Source of the DNA: Symbiodinium natans
Lineage: Eukaryota > Sar > Dinophyceae > Suessiales > Symbiodiniaceae
NCBI GenBank assembly: GCA_905221605.1
Contig: CAJNDS010002450.1
Coordinates: 119,824-183,823 of the forward strand
Length of the DNA: 64,000 bases
Direction: 5' to 3'
The position numbers were made by a program, and so were the translations under genes. The notes under the pieces are model-generated. The model made no database searches, had not been told where the DNA came from, and saw nothing but the letters and a program-made list of their open reading frames with translations. Below, one piece after another: positions 42,131 through 55,329 of the stretch; position 1 is the first letter of the stretch; every line of letters starts with the position of its first letter.

Positions 42131-45100
42131 ATGCGACACAAATACTGGGCTGAGGCAAGGTTGCCTGTGTTCTCACAGCAGCACGGGTCCTGGGCTGTGC
42201 GATGGTTCCCTGCTTGCTGCAACACACATGTGTGTGTTCTTTCGGCAGCAATTGAGGCGTCGAAAAACTTAACATCAACGTTCTGCTCAACACATCCTGA
42301 GCTGAGCCGGGGTTCCCTGCTTTCTGCAACACACGCGTGTGTTCACACAGCAGCAAGTAGACTTTCGCCAAACTCAACGTTCATCTACTGCTAAACACTC
42401 GGCTGAACCAGGGCCACCTGCTTTCTGCATCACACACATGTGTGTGCTCACTGCAGCAGCACCTGGACTCTGGAAAGCTGAACATGCCTTTCGGGGCTAA
42501 GCAAACGCTGGGATGAGCTGGGGTTCCCTGCTTCTGCAACACACACGTGTTTTCGCACAGCTGCAATTGCCAGTTAACACACGTGTCTTTTTTTGCAGCA
42601 TCAACCGAGCTATCGACAAACTTATCACACGCAAACGCTGCTGAGCCAGGGTTCCCTGCTTTCTGCAACACACATGTGTGTTCTCACAGCTGTTAAACCT
42701 TCGACAAACTTAACATTCATCATCTGCTAAGCACTCGGCTTGGGCCAGGGCCACCTGCTTTCTGCATCACACACACATGTGTGTGTGCTCACTGCAGCAG
42801 CAACTGAACTCTGGAAAGCTAAACACGCCTTTTGGCTAAGCAAGTGCTGGGATGAGCCAGAGCTCCCTGCTTTGCAAGACACATGTGTGTTAGCTGCAAT
42901 TGCCAGCTTCCTGCTTCTGCAGAGAAAACGTGTGTTCTCACAGCAGCAACTGTATTTTCGACACAACTTAACATCCAAGTTCTTGCTACGCGAACGCTGG
43001 GCTAAGCCGGGGTTCCTGCTTTCTGCAACACACATGTGCGTGTTCTTACAGCAGCAACTGAAGTTTCAAAAAACTAGACATCAACGTCCTGCTCAACACA
43101 TCCTGAGCTGAGCCGGGTTTCCCTGCTTTCTGCAACACACGTGTGTGTTCGCACAGCAGCAGTTAGACTTTCGCCAAACTCAACATTTCGGCTGAACCAG
43201 GGCCGCCTGCTTTCTGCATCACACACACATGTGTGTGCTCACTTTTGGGGTCGCGCAGCTGCACTTGCCAGCTTCCGGCTTCTGCAACACACACATGTGT
43301 GTGCTCACAGCAGCAACGGAATTTGGACAAACTTACCACCCAAGTTCTTGCTACGCAAACGCTGGGCTGGGGCAGGGTTTCCCGTTTCTGCAGCACACAT
43401 GTGTGTTCGCACAGCTGCAATTGACAAGGCTTCCGGCTTTCTGCAACACACACGTGTGCTCTCACAGCAGCAAGTGAACTTTCGGTAAAAGGACGCGACA
43501 CAAAGACTGGGCTGAGGCAAGGTTCCCTGTGTTCTCACAGCAGCACGTGAACCTTCCAAAACCTTCACGCACAGCCTGCGCAGAACGAATCATGGGCTGA
43601 GCGAAGGTTCCCTGCTTGCTGCAACACACATGTGCGTGTTCTTACAGCAGCAACTGAACTTTCAAACGACTATAGACATCAACGTCCTGCTCAACACATC
43701 CTGAGCTGAGCCGGGGTTCCCTGCTTTCTGCAACACACGTGTGTGTTCGCACAGCAGCAAGTAAACTTTCGCCAAACTCAGCATTCATCTGCTGCTAAAC
43801 ACTCGGCTGAACCAGGGCCACCTGCTCTCTGCATCACACACACGTGTGTGCTCACTGCAGCATCAACTGGACTCTGGAAAGCTGAACACGCCTTTTGGGG
43901 CTAAGCAAACGCTGCGGTGAGCTAGAGTTCCCTGCTTTTCAACACACATCTGTGTTCGTGCAGCTGCAATTGCCAGCTTCCTGCTTCTGCAACACACACG
44001 TGTGTTCTCACAGCAGCAACAGAACTTCGACGAACTGCGAACTTACCACCCAAGTTCTTCCAACGCAAACGCTGGGCTGAGGCAGGGCTTCCCGTTTCTG
44101 CAACACAAATGTGTGTTCGTACAGCCGTAATTGACAAGGCTTCCTGCTTTCTGCAACACACACGTGTGCTCTCACAAGCAAACGCTGGGGTGAGCTGGAG
44201 TTCCCTGCTTCTGCAATACACATGTGTGTTCGCACAGCTGCAATTGCCAGTTAACACACGTGTCCTCTTTTTGCAGCATCAACCGAGTTTTCGACAAACT
44301 CAACACACGCAACGCTGGGCTGAGCCAGGGTTCCCTGCTTTCTGCAATACACATGTGTGTTCTCACAGCTGTTAAACCTTCGACAAACTCAACATTCATC
44401 TGCTGCTAAGCGCGCGGCAGGGCCACCTGCTTTCTGCATTACACACACATGTGTGTGTGCTCACTGCAGCAGCTGAACTCTGGAAAGCTAAACACGCCTT
44501 TTGGCTAAGCAAGTGCTTGGATGAGCCAGAGTCCCTGCTTTGCAAGACACATGTGTGTTCGCACAGCTGCAATTGCCAGCTTCCTGCTTCTGCCAAAAAA
44601 ACGTGTGATCTCACAGCAGCAACTGTGTTTTCGACACAACTTAACATCCAAGTTCTTGCTACGCGGACGCTGGGCTAAGCCGGGGCTCCTGCTTTCTGCA
44701 ACACACATGTATGTGTTCTTACAGCAGCAACTGAACTTTCAAACAACTATAGACATCAACGTCCTGCTCAACACATCCTGAGCTGAGCCGGGGGTTCCTG
44801 CTTTCTGAAACACACGTGTGTGTTCGCACAGCAGCAATTACACTTTCGCCAAGCTCAGCATTCGTCTGCTGCTAAACACTCGGCTGAACCAGGGCAACCT
44901 GCTTTCTGCATCACACACATGTGTGTGCTCACTGCAGCAGCAACTGGACTCTGGAAAGCTGAACACGCCTTTTGGGGCTAAGCAAACGCTGGGGTGAGCT
45001 AGAGTTCCCTGCTTTGCAACACACATCTGTGTTCGCGCAGCTGCAATTGCCAGCTTCCTGCTTCTGAAACACATACGTGTGTTCTCACAGCAGCAACGGA

Positions 45101-48059
45101 ATTTCGACAAACTTACCACCCAAGTTCTTCCTACGCAAACGCTGGGCTGAGGCAGGGTTTCCCGTTTCTGCAGCACACACGTGTGTTAGCACACATGTGT
45201 GTTCGCACAGCCGCAACTGACAAGGCTTCCTGCTTTCTGCAAAACACACGTGTGCTCTCACAGCAGCAAGTGAACTTTCGGTAAAAGGACGCGACACAAA
45301 TACAGGGCTGAGACAAGGTTCCCTGCGTTCTCACAGCAGCACGTGAACCTTCGAAAAACTTCACGCACAGCCTTCGCAGAACGAATCATGGGCTGAGCGA
45401 AGGTTCCCTGCTTGCTGCAACACACATGTGTGTGTTCTTTCGGCAGCAATTGAGGTGTCGAAAGACTTAACATCAACGTTCTGCTCAACACATCCTGAGC
45501 TGAACCGGGGTTCCCTGCTTTTTGCAACACACGCGTATGTTCGCACAGCAGCAATTACACTTTCGCCACACTCAACATTCATCTGCTGCTAAACACTCGG
45601 CTGAACCAGGGCCACCTGCTTTCTGCATCACACACATCTGTGTGCTCACTGCAGCAGCAACTGGACTCTGGAAAGCTGATTATGCCGTTTGGGGCTAAGC
45701 AAACGCTGGGGTGAGCTAGAGTTCCCTGCTTTGCAACACACATGTGTGTTTGCGCAGCTGCAATTTCCAGCCTTCTGCAACACACACGCGTGTTCTCACA
45801 GCAGAACGAATCATGGGCTGAGCGAAGGTTGGCAGGATTGCTGCAACACGCCAAAATCAACATTCATCTGCTGTTAAACACTCGGCTGAGCCAGAGAGAC
45901 ACACACATGTCTGTGCTCACAGCAGCAGCAGCAGCAGCAGCAACAGCAACTGAACTCTGGAAAACTTGATATGAGTTTTTGCTAGTTGGGATGAGATAGG
46001 GTTCCCTGCTTTTGCAACACACATGTGTCTTCGCACAGCTGCAATTGCCAGCTTTCTGCTTCTGCTACACACACGTGTCTGTTTTTGTAGCAGCGACAGA
46101 ATTTTCGACAAACTTAGCACGCAAGTTCTACGCTGAGCAAGGGTTCCCTGCTTTCTGCAACACACATGTGTGTGTGCGTGCGTGTTCTTACAGGAGCAAC
46201 ACAATTTTCAAAAAAACTTAACATCAACGTTCTGCTCAGCACAAGCTGAGCAGGGGTTCCCTGCTTTCTGCAACACACGTGTGGGTTCGCACAGCAATTA
46301 GACTTTCAACACACTCAACATTCATCTGCTGCCCAAAACTCGGCTGCGCCAGGGCACCTGCTCTCTGCGTCACACACATGTGTGCGTGCTCACAGCAGCA
46401 GCAACTGAATTCTGGAAAGCTTAACATGCCTTTTGGCTGAGCAAACGCTGGGATGAGACGGGGTTCACTACTTCTGCAACGCACATGTGTGTTCGCACAG
46501 CTGCAGTTGCCAGCTTCCTGCTTCTGCAACACCCACGTCTGTCTTTGCAGCAGCAACTGGACTACGCAAACTCTGGGCTGAGCCAGGGCTCCCTGCTTTC
46601 TGCAACACACATGTGTGTTCGCGCAGCTGGAATTGTCAGGGTTTCCTGCACCACACACGTGTGCTCTCACAGCAGCAATTGAACTTTCGGAAAAGGACGC
46701 TGGGCTGAGACAAGGTTCCCTGTTTTCTCACTGCAGCAGGTGAACCTTCGCAAAACTTAACACAGCCTGCCCAGAACTGAGCGAGGATTCCCTGCTTTCT
46801 GCAACACACGCGTGCAGCAACTGAACTGTCAAAAACTTGACATCAACGTTCTGCTCAACACATCCTGAGCTGAGCCGGGGTTCCCTGCTTCTGCAACACA
46901 CACCTGTGTGTTCGCACAGCAGCAATGGGACCTTCGCCAAACTCGACCTTCATCTGCTGCCGCTGAACTGTCGAAAACTTAACATCGATAATTCTGCTCA
47001 ACACATCCTGAGCTGAGACGGGGTTCCCTGCTTTCTGAATCACACGTGTTTGTTCGCGCAAAAGCAATTAGTAGCAGTTAGACTTTCGCCAAACTCATCT
47101 GCTGCTAAATGCTCGGCTGAGCCAGAGCCACCTGCCTTCTGCATCACACCCATGTGTGTGTGCTCACAGCAGCAACAACTGAACTCTGGAACGCTTAACA
47201 TACAGAACGCTGGGCTGAGCTTGAGATCCCTGCTTTGCAACACACATGCGCGGTCGCACGGCTGCGATTGCCAAGGTTTCCTGCTTTGCGCAACACGCAT
47301 GTGTGTTCGCACGCACAGCTGCAATGGGTTCCATGCTTTCTGCAACACACATGTTCTGACAGCCGAAATTTTCTCGCGCAGCTGCAACTGCCAAGGTTTT
47401 CTGCTTTCCACAACACACATGTGTGTGCGCAAAGCTGCAATTGGTTCCATACTTTCTGCAACACACATGTTCTGACCGCAGAAAATTGCAGTTGACAAAC
47501 TTGGCATCAAGCTTCTGCTGAACACTCGGCTGGGCCAGGGCCTCCTGCTTACTGCTGCACACTGCCAATGCCAAGATTACTCGGTTTCTGCAAAACACAC
47601 GTGTGCTCTCACAGCAGCAATTGAACTTTCGGACGAAGGTTCCCTGTGTTCTCACTGCAGCACGTGAACCTTCAAAAAACTTGACGTAAAGCCTGCACAG
47701 AACGCATCATGGGCTGAGCGAGGGTTCCCTGCTTGCTGCAACACGTGCGTGTATGTGTGTGTGTGTTCTAACATTCATCTGCTGCTTACAGCAGCAACTG
47801 AACTGTCCAAAAACTTAACATCAACGTTCTGCTCAACACATCCTGAGCTGAGCCGGGGTTCCTGCTTTCTGACACACACGTGTGTGTTCGCACAGCAGCA
47901 ACTAGACGTTCGCCAAACTAAACATTCATCTGCTGCTAAACACTTGGCTGAGCCAGGGCCACCTGCTTTCTGCATCACACACACATGTGTGCTTTGCAAC
48001 ACACATGTGTGCTCGCACAGCCGCAATTGCCAATTTCCTGCTTCTGCAACACACATGTC

Positions 48060-49965
48060 TGTTTTGCAGCCAGCAACAAAATCTTCGACAAACATAACAT
48101 CCAAGGTCTTTCCACGCACACGCTGGGCTGAGCCAGGGATCCCTGCTTTCTGCAACACACATGTGTGTTCGCACAGCTGCAGTTGCCAGGGTTTCCTGCT
48201 TTCTGCAACACACACGTGTGTGCTCACAGCAGCAATTGAACTTTCGGAAAAGGACGCGACACAAATACTGGGCTGAGACAAGGTTCACTGTTTTCTCACA
48301 GCAAACGTACGTGAACCTTCGAAAACTTAACACACAGCCTGCGCACAATGAATCATGGGCTTCTGCAACACATGTGTGTGTGTGCGCACACAGCAATTGA
48401 ACTGTCGACGAACTTAACATCCATTTCCTGCCACACACTTGGCTAAGCCAGGGCCCCTGCTTTCTGCAGCACACACGAGTGTGTTCTTACAGCAGCAACT
48501 CAACTTTCGAAAAACTTAACATCAAGCTTCTGCTCAACGTAAGCCGAGCAGGGGTTCCCTGCTTTCTGCAACACACGTGTGTGTTCGCACAGCAGCATTC
48601 AGCCTTTTGCCAAACTTAACATCCATCTGCTGCGTTCCACTCGGCTGAGCCAGCACTACCTGCTTTCTGCAGCACACACACACACACATGTGTGTGTGTG
48701 TGTGTGCGCTCACTGCAGCAGCAACTGAACTCTAGACTGCTTACCGTAAAGTTTTTGCTAGGCCAACGCTGGGCTGATCTAGAGTAAAGTTCCCTGCTTC
48801 TGCAACACACATGTGTGTTCACAAAGCTGCAATGGCCAAGGTTTCCTGCTTTCCGCAACACACATGTGTGTTCGCAACACACATGTTCTGACCGCAGAAA
48901 CTTGCACCTTCGACAAACCTAACATTCATTTGACGCTAAACGCTTGGCTCACTGGCTCACCCAAAACACCCAGCTTTCTGCAGCACACAAGTGTGCGCTC
49001 ACAGCAGCAGCAACTTCACATTCAAAACCTTAACCAAAACTTTTTGAGCAGCGCTGGGCGGCTGAGCGAAGGTTCCCTGTTTTCTGCAACACACATGTGT
49101 GCTATCACAAAGTCAATGAAACTGTGGACAAACTTGACATCAAGCTTCTGCTGAACACTCGGCTGGGCCAGGGTCTCCTGCTTGCCGCAGCACACGCGTG
49201 TGTGCTCACACCAACAGCAACTGAACTCCGCAAAGCTTAACATGAGCTTTTTGCTAAGCAAACGCTGGGATGAGCTACAGTTCCCTGCTTCTGCAACACA
49301 CATGTGTGTTCGCGCAGCTGCGTTTGCCAGCTCCTTGCTTCTGCAACACACATGTCTGTTTCGCAGCCAGCAACAAAATCTTCGACAAAGCATAACATCC
49401 AAGGTCTTTCCACGCACACGCTGGGCTGAGCCAGGGATCCCTGCTTTCTGCAACACACATGTGTGTTCGCACAGCTGCAATTGCCAGGGTTTCCTGCTTT
49501 CTGCAACACACACGTGCGTTCTCATGGCAGCAATTGAACTTTCGGAAAAGGACGCGACACAAATCCTGGGGCTGAGACAAGGTTCACTGTGTTCTCACAG
49601 CAAACGTACGTGAACCTTCGAAAAACTTAACACACAGCCTGCGCACAATGAAGCATGGGCTTCTGCAACACATGTGTGTGTGCGCACACAGCAATTGAAC
49701 TGTCGACGAACTTAACATCCATTTCCTGCCACACACTTGGCTAAGCCAGGGCCCCTGCTTTCTGCAGCACACACGAGTGTGTTCTTACAGCAGCAACTCA
49801 ACTTTCGAAGAACTTAACATCAAGCTTCTGCTCAACGTAAGCCGAGCAGGGGTTCCCTACTTTCTGCAACACACGTGTGTGTTCGCACAGCAGCATTCAG
49901 CCTTTTGCCAAACTTAACATCCATCTGCTGCTTTCCACTCGGCTGAGCCAGCACTACCTGCTTTC
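48060..49965. repeat. ~1.3-kb segmental duplication in the satellite
   Basis: The segment about 48060-48660 (from GCAGCCAGCAACAAAATCTTC to GCTGAGCCAGCACTACC) recurs at about 49360-49965 with few differences. Confidence 0.8.
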
Positions 49966-50501
49966 TGCAGCACACACAAAGGCTCACTGTGTTCTCACAG
50001 CAGCACGTGAACCTTCAAAATACTTGACAGAAAGCCTGCCAGAACGAGTCATGGGCTGAGCGAGGGTTCCCTTCTTGCTGCAACACCACGTGCGCGTGTG
50101 TGCGCACAGCAATTGAACTGTCGACGAACTTAACATCCATTTCCTGCCACACGCTTGGCTGAGACAGGACCCCTGCTTTCTGCAGCACACATGTGTGTAC
50201 TTACAGCCGCAGCTGACCTTTCAAAACAAACTTAACATCCATCTGCTGCTAAACGCTCGGCTGAGCCAACTCCACCTGCTTTCTGCAGCAAACATGTGTG
50301 TGTGTGCTCACAGCAGCAGCAACCGAGCTCTGGAACGCTTAGCATAAAGTTTTTGCTAAGCAAACGATGGGCTAAGCTAGTGTTCCCTTCTTCTGAAAAA
50401 CACATGTGTGTTCGCACAGCCACAATTGCCAAGTTTTCCTGCTTTCTGCAACACACATGTGCTTTCACACACACAACTACAGTTGGCTCCATGCTTTTGC
50501 A

Positions 50502-50532
<31 letters not shown>

Positions 50533-50757
50533 CTGCCGCAGCCATTGAACTTAACGTCCATTTGCTGCCAAACGCTTGGCTCGCCGAGGTGCTCACAGAA
50601 GTAGCAACTGCACATTCGAGACCTTAACCAACACTTTTTGCTAAGCAGGCGCTGGGCGGCTGAGCGAGGATTCCCTGCTTCCGCAACACACACGTCCATT
50701 CTGCAACCTTTTGACAAACTTACCTGCTAATCTGCAGCACACATGTGTGCTCTCTCA

Positions 50758-50761
<4 letters not shown>

Positions 50762-50794
<33 letters not shown>
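50762..50794. repeat. (CAG)11 microsatellite
   Basis: About eleven CAG triplets in the CACAGCAGCAA part of a satellite unit. Shorter CAG runs occur at the same unit position near 31350, 33257 and 45922. Confidence 0.95.
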
Positions 50795-50795
<1 letters not shown>

Positions 50796-51097
50796 CTTTC
50801 AAAAGGTTCAATGCTTTTTGCAGCACACACGTGTGTTTTACAGCAGCGACTGGTTCCGAAAACTTAACATAAAGTCTTTGCTGAGCAAACGCTTGGCTCA
50901 GCCAGGGTCCCCTGCTTTCTGCAACACACATGTGTGTTCTCACCGCAGCAATTGAACTTTCGAGAAACTCACATCAAGCTTCTGCTACACAAAGCCCTGT
51001 GTTGTCACAGCAGCAATTGAACCTTCGAAAATCTGAGCATTAGTTTGTTTCTGCTAAACACTCGGCTGACCAGGGTTCCCTGCTCTCTGCAACATAC

Positions 51098-51245
51098 AGG
51101 GAGGGGAGGGAGGGGAAAAGGGGGGGGGGGAAAAAGGGGAAAGAAGGGGGGGGGGGGAAGAAGGGGGGGGGGGGGAAGAAGGGGGGGGGGGAAGGAAGGG
51201 GGGGGAAGGAAGGGGGGGGAAGGGGGGGGGGAAGGGGGAAGGGCG
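51098..51245. repeat. Polypurine G/A tract
   Basis: About 145 bases of G runs broken by GAA or AAG with hardly a pyrimidine. It borders the satellite and may form triplex or G-quadruplex structures. Confidence 0.93.
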
Positions 51246-51249
51246 AGCC

Positions 51250-52080
51250 TCGATCGGCAGCCAAACCCAATGGCGACCAGCCTGGAAGCAATCAGCACCC
51301 CTAAACCCGAGACCCTGAACCTTAAACAAATCCTAAACCTCCTACTGATATCGAGGTTGCCGGGGCTGCCAAACTAAGCCCCCTTGCTGTTTAAGGTCAA
51401 AGACCGGGATGCACGTGACAAGATTAAGGGGTTTCCAAAAGAAGCAGAAGTAGCTCTACATTAAATACGAGCGTCATTATTCTCACTGTATTCAGGCCCG
51501 CAATAAATTACTATAGTGATCATGGCCTTGTGTTCCCGCGAGCCCATTAATAGCCAATATAGTGAGCTCGCGTCTTTACTTCCCTGAAGAATCACGAGAG
51601 TATGATGTGTGAAGGAAGTGGAACGAGTGGAGAATGAAGGGGTCTTAGCAGAAAGAACCCTAAAGACAACAGGAATCCCGGCGAGGGACATGTAGTTGAT
51701 GTCGTTGGAGCTTGGCGGCGCCGAGCAGAGTCTTCCCTCGTCTTCGCTCGCCTCTTCGCTCTCGTCTTTGCGTGTTTTCGATTGGTCGCTCGTCTTCCCG
51801 GGTCTTCGCGTCTTCGCGCGCCTGCGCGGATTTCCGCACGACCGGGCCAACGACGCAATCGTATGTTGTCTTTCTGAAGTTGGGTTTATCAGGAGTGAAA
51901 GGGACAAACGAGTTCCAAGCGACGAAAGTGGCAAAAAGATGGCGCAACAGAAACAATTCGAAAGAAGGGCGACGGCAAATGAATACAGTAAAGGCATGAA
52001 CGAAGTGAATGGCCCAAAAAAAACCCTAAAACTCAAGCCCATTTTTAAACTGGGCTTTTCGCATCATTATTACGGGTTTG
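51250..52080. other. Unassigned non-telomeric segment
   Basis: Overlapping frames of up to about 190 codons occur on both strands (51461-52042 minus, 51696-52088 plus) over a CTTCGC-rich stretch; no domain is recognised and no frame is clearly real. Confidence 0.35.
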
Positions 52081-52352
52081 GGGTTTAGGGTTTAGGGCTT
52101 CGGGTGTAGGGCTTAGGGTTTAGGGTTTCGGGGTCAGGGCAGTCAATGCACCAGCAAAAGGCCTCAAAAGCGGAGGAATTTCCTGCCTCATAGGGGGATT
52201 TGGGGTTTGGGAGCCTGGAACTGTTTTGGAGCCCCGAACTTCCTGGGGATGGTTTAGGGTTTAGGGCTTCGGGTTTAGGGTTTGGGGTTTAGGGTTTAGG
52301 GTTTAGGGTTTAGGGTTTAGGGTTTAGGGTTTAGGGTTTAGGGTTTAGGGTT
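52080..52352. repeat. TTTAGGG tract with degenerate flank
   Basis: The last 100 bp are nearly perfect heptamers; the first part is degenerate and includes unique sequence. Confidence 0.85.
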
Positions 52353-52968
52353 CCACGAAACCAGATCAGGGTCCACTTGGCTCGCCCTGCACTGCATTGA
52401 CTAAACTGAGTTGCCCTGAACCCCAAATCCCTAAACCCTAAACCCTACACCCAAAAGCTAAAGCTTAAACCCTGAACCTCCCTAAAACCCTAAAACCCAA
52501 ACCCGACACCCCGAAACCCTAAAACCTAAACCTCGATCCCTGAATCCCGAAACCCCTGCAGACTAAACCCTGAAACCTAAACCTTAAACCCCACTATAGG
52601 GGTCAGAATACTAGTATTCCCGTGTGGTCCCTATGTACTTATACGACACTCACCCCAAAACCCTGTTCTAATGATTCGGGACCCTATACTAAACCCTTAA
52701 CCCGAAACCCAAACCCTAGAACCTAAAGGGCTTGTCTCTCCTTCTCGGAGGCAGAGGCAGTTGGGGTTTAGGGTTTAGGATTTAGGGCTCAGGGTTTAGG
52801 GCTTTGCGTTGAAGATGTTGAAAGTTTAGGGTTTAGGGTTTAGGGTTTCGGGTTTAGGGTTTAGGGTTTAGGGTCTAGGGCTTAGGGCTGTAGGAGTTTC
52901 GGCGGCCGGGGGCCTTGTGATGCCCTAAACCTCTAAACACACCTCACACCCCAAGGCCTTCGAACGAC

Positions 52969-53014
52969 CTCGCCGGCGGCCGGTCTAAATCACCCAGCAG
53001 CTGCTGAACCATCC
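52969..53014 (-). CDS. Ankyrin exon, distal group, second
   Basis: Encodes MVQQLLGDLDRPPA. The acceptor is GCCAG|GGATGG and the donor GGCGAG|GTCGTT. The 252-bp intron before it contains TTTAGGG repeats, as in the 14-28 kb gene. Confidence 0.7.
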
Positions 53015-53266
53015 CTGGCTGGCAAGAAGACGGGCTCTCAAGGCCTAGGTTCTTAAGGATTTAGGGTTTAGGGTTTAGGGTTCAGGGTTTAGGGTTTAGG
53101 GCATGCGACTCTTGCCGACGACATAGAGTTCAGCGTTTAGGGCCATGTTTCCCTTGCGAACACTGACGACATAAGCTGAAATCTCCTGATCATCGTCGGC
53201 ACCATTCAACTCTCACCAGTTCTCCACAACCAAGGCCTTTAAGGGGGTAAAGTCTAAGCCCAGGTC

Positions 53267-53308
53267 CTGCGTCCCCCGCTTCCGCAGCCAGATGGAGTGG
53301 GGTGAAAC
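53267..53308 (-). CDS. Ankyrin exon, distal group, first
   Basis: A 42-bp exon encoding GFTPLHLAAEAGDA with acceptor CCCCAG|GTTTCA and GA-type donor GACGCAG|GACCTG. It joins the block at 52969-53014 in phase (EAGDAG|MVQQLLGDLD). Confidence 0.72.
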
Positions 53309-54294
53309 CTGGGGGCATTCAAAGGTTTGGAGTGTAGGGTTTCAGACGCTTCTTCTTACAGGCGAATACGGGGTTAAAAGACGTGACACATGATTCCAAT
53401 ATTAAATGCTGGAACTTCGTGGTCTTGGAATCCTTAATAATAGTATTTGTCCAGTTCACCCTTTCCTGCAGTATTCAATCACTTGTTTGGTGTCTTGTTC
53501 ACTGTTTCCTTGCAATCTAACCTTTTGGACACCAGGGAAAGGCAAGTGTTATAGCATATTGACCGTACATTCCCCCTTTTTAATGGGGTTTTTTGACCAA
53601 TCATCTACAGTCTTGTAGCGTACAGCTGATCGGAATGGGCCCTGCAAAACGCACTTCTCCGATTGCGCGTCTCTGCTCCGGGGTTTAGGGGTGAGCGGCT
53701 ACGTTTGCTATGAAGCCGGACACCATAGAACCGAGCCAAGATGCATCTTTGCAGTGTCTACTATTTGCTTAAGAGGCCCCCAAAAAATAGAAAAACAATA
53801 ACCCTATACTGCCCTTATAAGGAGAATACATCTTATTTGTTTTTTGTTTGGCGGGGTTCTCAAGCAAACAGTAGTTGTATTCTTGTCGAGTTTAGGCCCT
53901 GCGGCCCAAAAATGAACAGGTCTGGGTCATCAAGCTGCCGTGACCATCAGGCCCCTGCACCCCAAGATCTCGAATCCTGAATGCCCTAAAAACTCGAGTT
54001 CTGAAACTTAAGCCCTAACTAAATCCCAAACCCTTAAAACCCTAAACTCAAGCCCTAAAGCCCTCAAACCCTAGAGCTTTACACGGGAAAACAAATAAAG
54101 GCATGAGGGCCTACTCTGGGTCCTAGCCCTAAACCCTAAACCCGAAACCCGAAACCCGAAACCCGAAACCCCATCAAGCTGAGGGAGGGCCTACTCCGGG
54201 CCCTAGCCAAACGTTCGGCAAGCTTCCCAGGATGGGATCAGCCACGTCGGGCGCGGCTGTTTCCAGGCCGACCTACCAAACGTCCGAGGGGCTT

Positions 54295-54482
54295 GAGGGT
54301 TTAGGGTTTAGGGTTGAGGGTTTTAGGGTTTTAGGGTTTAGGGTTTAGGGTTTAGGGTTTAGGGTTTAGGGTTTAGGGTTTAGGGTTTAGAGTTTAGAGT
54401 TTAGGGTTTAGACTAATTATGGTTTAGGGTTTTGGCTAATTAGGGTTCAGGGTTTATGCTAAATAGGGTTTAGGGTTTAGGC
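54295..54482. repeat. TTTAGGG tract with spaced TAATTAGGG variants
   Basis: About thirteen heptamers are followed by short telomere-like groups separated by GGCTAATTA-type spacers. Confidence 0.85.
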
Positions 54483-55226
54483 TTTCTCCAGGGTCTAGGG
54501 TTTTAGGGCTCATGGCTTAAGTGCTGAAAGCTTAAGATTCAGGAGGTCGGGCATTAAAAGGTAACAGGCTAGGGTTTTGGGCCTGAAAGCTTGGGGATTC
54601 ACGTTTGGCTGAGGGGCTGCTTAAAACTTAGGGTCTAAACTTTGGGTTGACCATAATAAACCTGAAGGTGCATATAAGGGGCACCAAAAAAAGTAGATTT
54701 CTCTTTGGGCAGGCTAGGGGTTTGGGGCTTACGGTCTGGGGTTTGGGGCTTAGGGTTGGGGTTTAGGGTTTGGGGTGTAGGGTTTAGGGATTAGTTTGTT
54801 GTCTTTCTTTTGTTTATATATATATATACATATGTATGTAACAGTCCTTTTCTTTTTTTTTTCTTGGGGGGGGGGGGGGGGGAGGGGCCCAGGGCCTTAG
54901 GGGTCACCCTCAGGCCTTGAACTAAATGCCAAACCCAGAGACCCTGAACCCCAAACCCCGAGCCACAAGACCCTGAGCCCTAAATCCCCCAAACCCTGTG
55001 GTAAACTCCAAACGGATTTAGGGTTACCTAGGGTTTAAGGCTTCAGGTTTCGTATTCCCCAAAACAAACCCTGCACCCCAAGCCCTGAACCCCATCAGGT
55101 GGGGGGGGGGGGGGGTCCCTACCCCTTAAACCCTAAACCCTAAACCGGGGGAGGAGCCGCCTTGGGAAAGCCGCAGGCAGCTCGGTGCCACGGAGTGGGC
55201 AGCCACCGAATCCGGAGGTTAAAGGC

Positions 55227-55329
55227 AACCCTTGCGGTGGGTTTAGGGTCTAGGGCTTAGGGCTTAGGGCTTAGGGCTTAGGGTTTAGGGTTTAGGGTTT
55301 AGGGTTTAGGGTTTAGGGTTTAGGGTTTA
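55227..55329. repeat. TTTAGGG/CTTAGGG tract
   Basis: Four CTTAGGG units then eight TTTAGGG units, abutting a family B inverted repeat. Confidence 0.88.

Larger units (their letters stand above)
31345..51095. repeat. ~20-kb palindrome-centred satellite array
   Basis: More than a hundred diverged units share the pattern CCCTGCTTTCTGCAACACAC.. / ..GTGTGTTCGCACAGC followed by AGCAATTGAACTTTCGACAA-type and CGCTGGGCTGAGCC-type segments. Palindromes such as AACACACATGTGTGTT recur at spacings of about 55-65 or 105-115 bp, sometimes about 170 bp where one has decayed. Unit types alternate and form higher-order repeats. Frames of 60-180 codons on both strands are translations of the repeat (HTCVLQKAGNP, ATHMCVRAAA) and show no independent coding signal. 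The array ends at a polypurine tract. Confidence 0.93.

Noticed and set aside
31396-50955. Dozens of 60-180-codon frames on both strands (HTCVLQKAGNP, ATHMCVRAAA types)
   Set aside because: They recur with the satellite period, overlap in several frames, and differ by stops and frameshifts between units; no sign of protein selection.
31345-51095. CRISPR-like array (palindromic repeats at intervals)
   Set aside because: The spaces between palindromes are homologous to one another, units are diverged, and there are no cas genes; the genome looks eukaryotic.
51461-52042. 193-codon minus frame and overlapping plus frames
   Set aside because: Overlap on both strands over a CTTCGC-rich stretch, with no recognisable domain; evidence too weak for a gene call.
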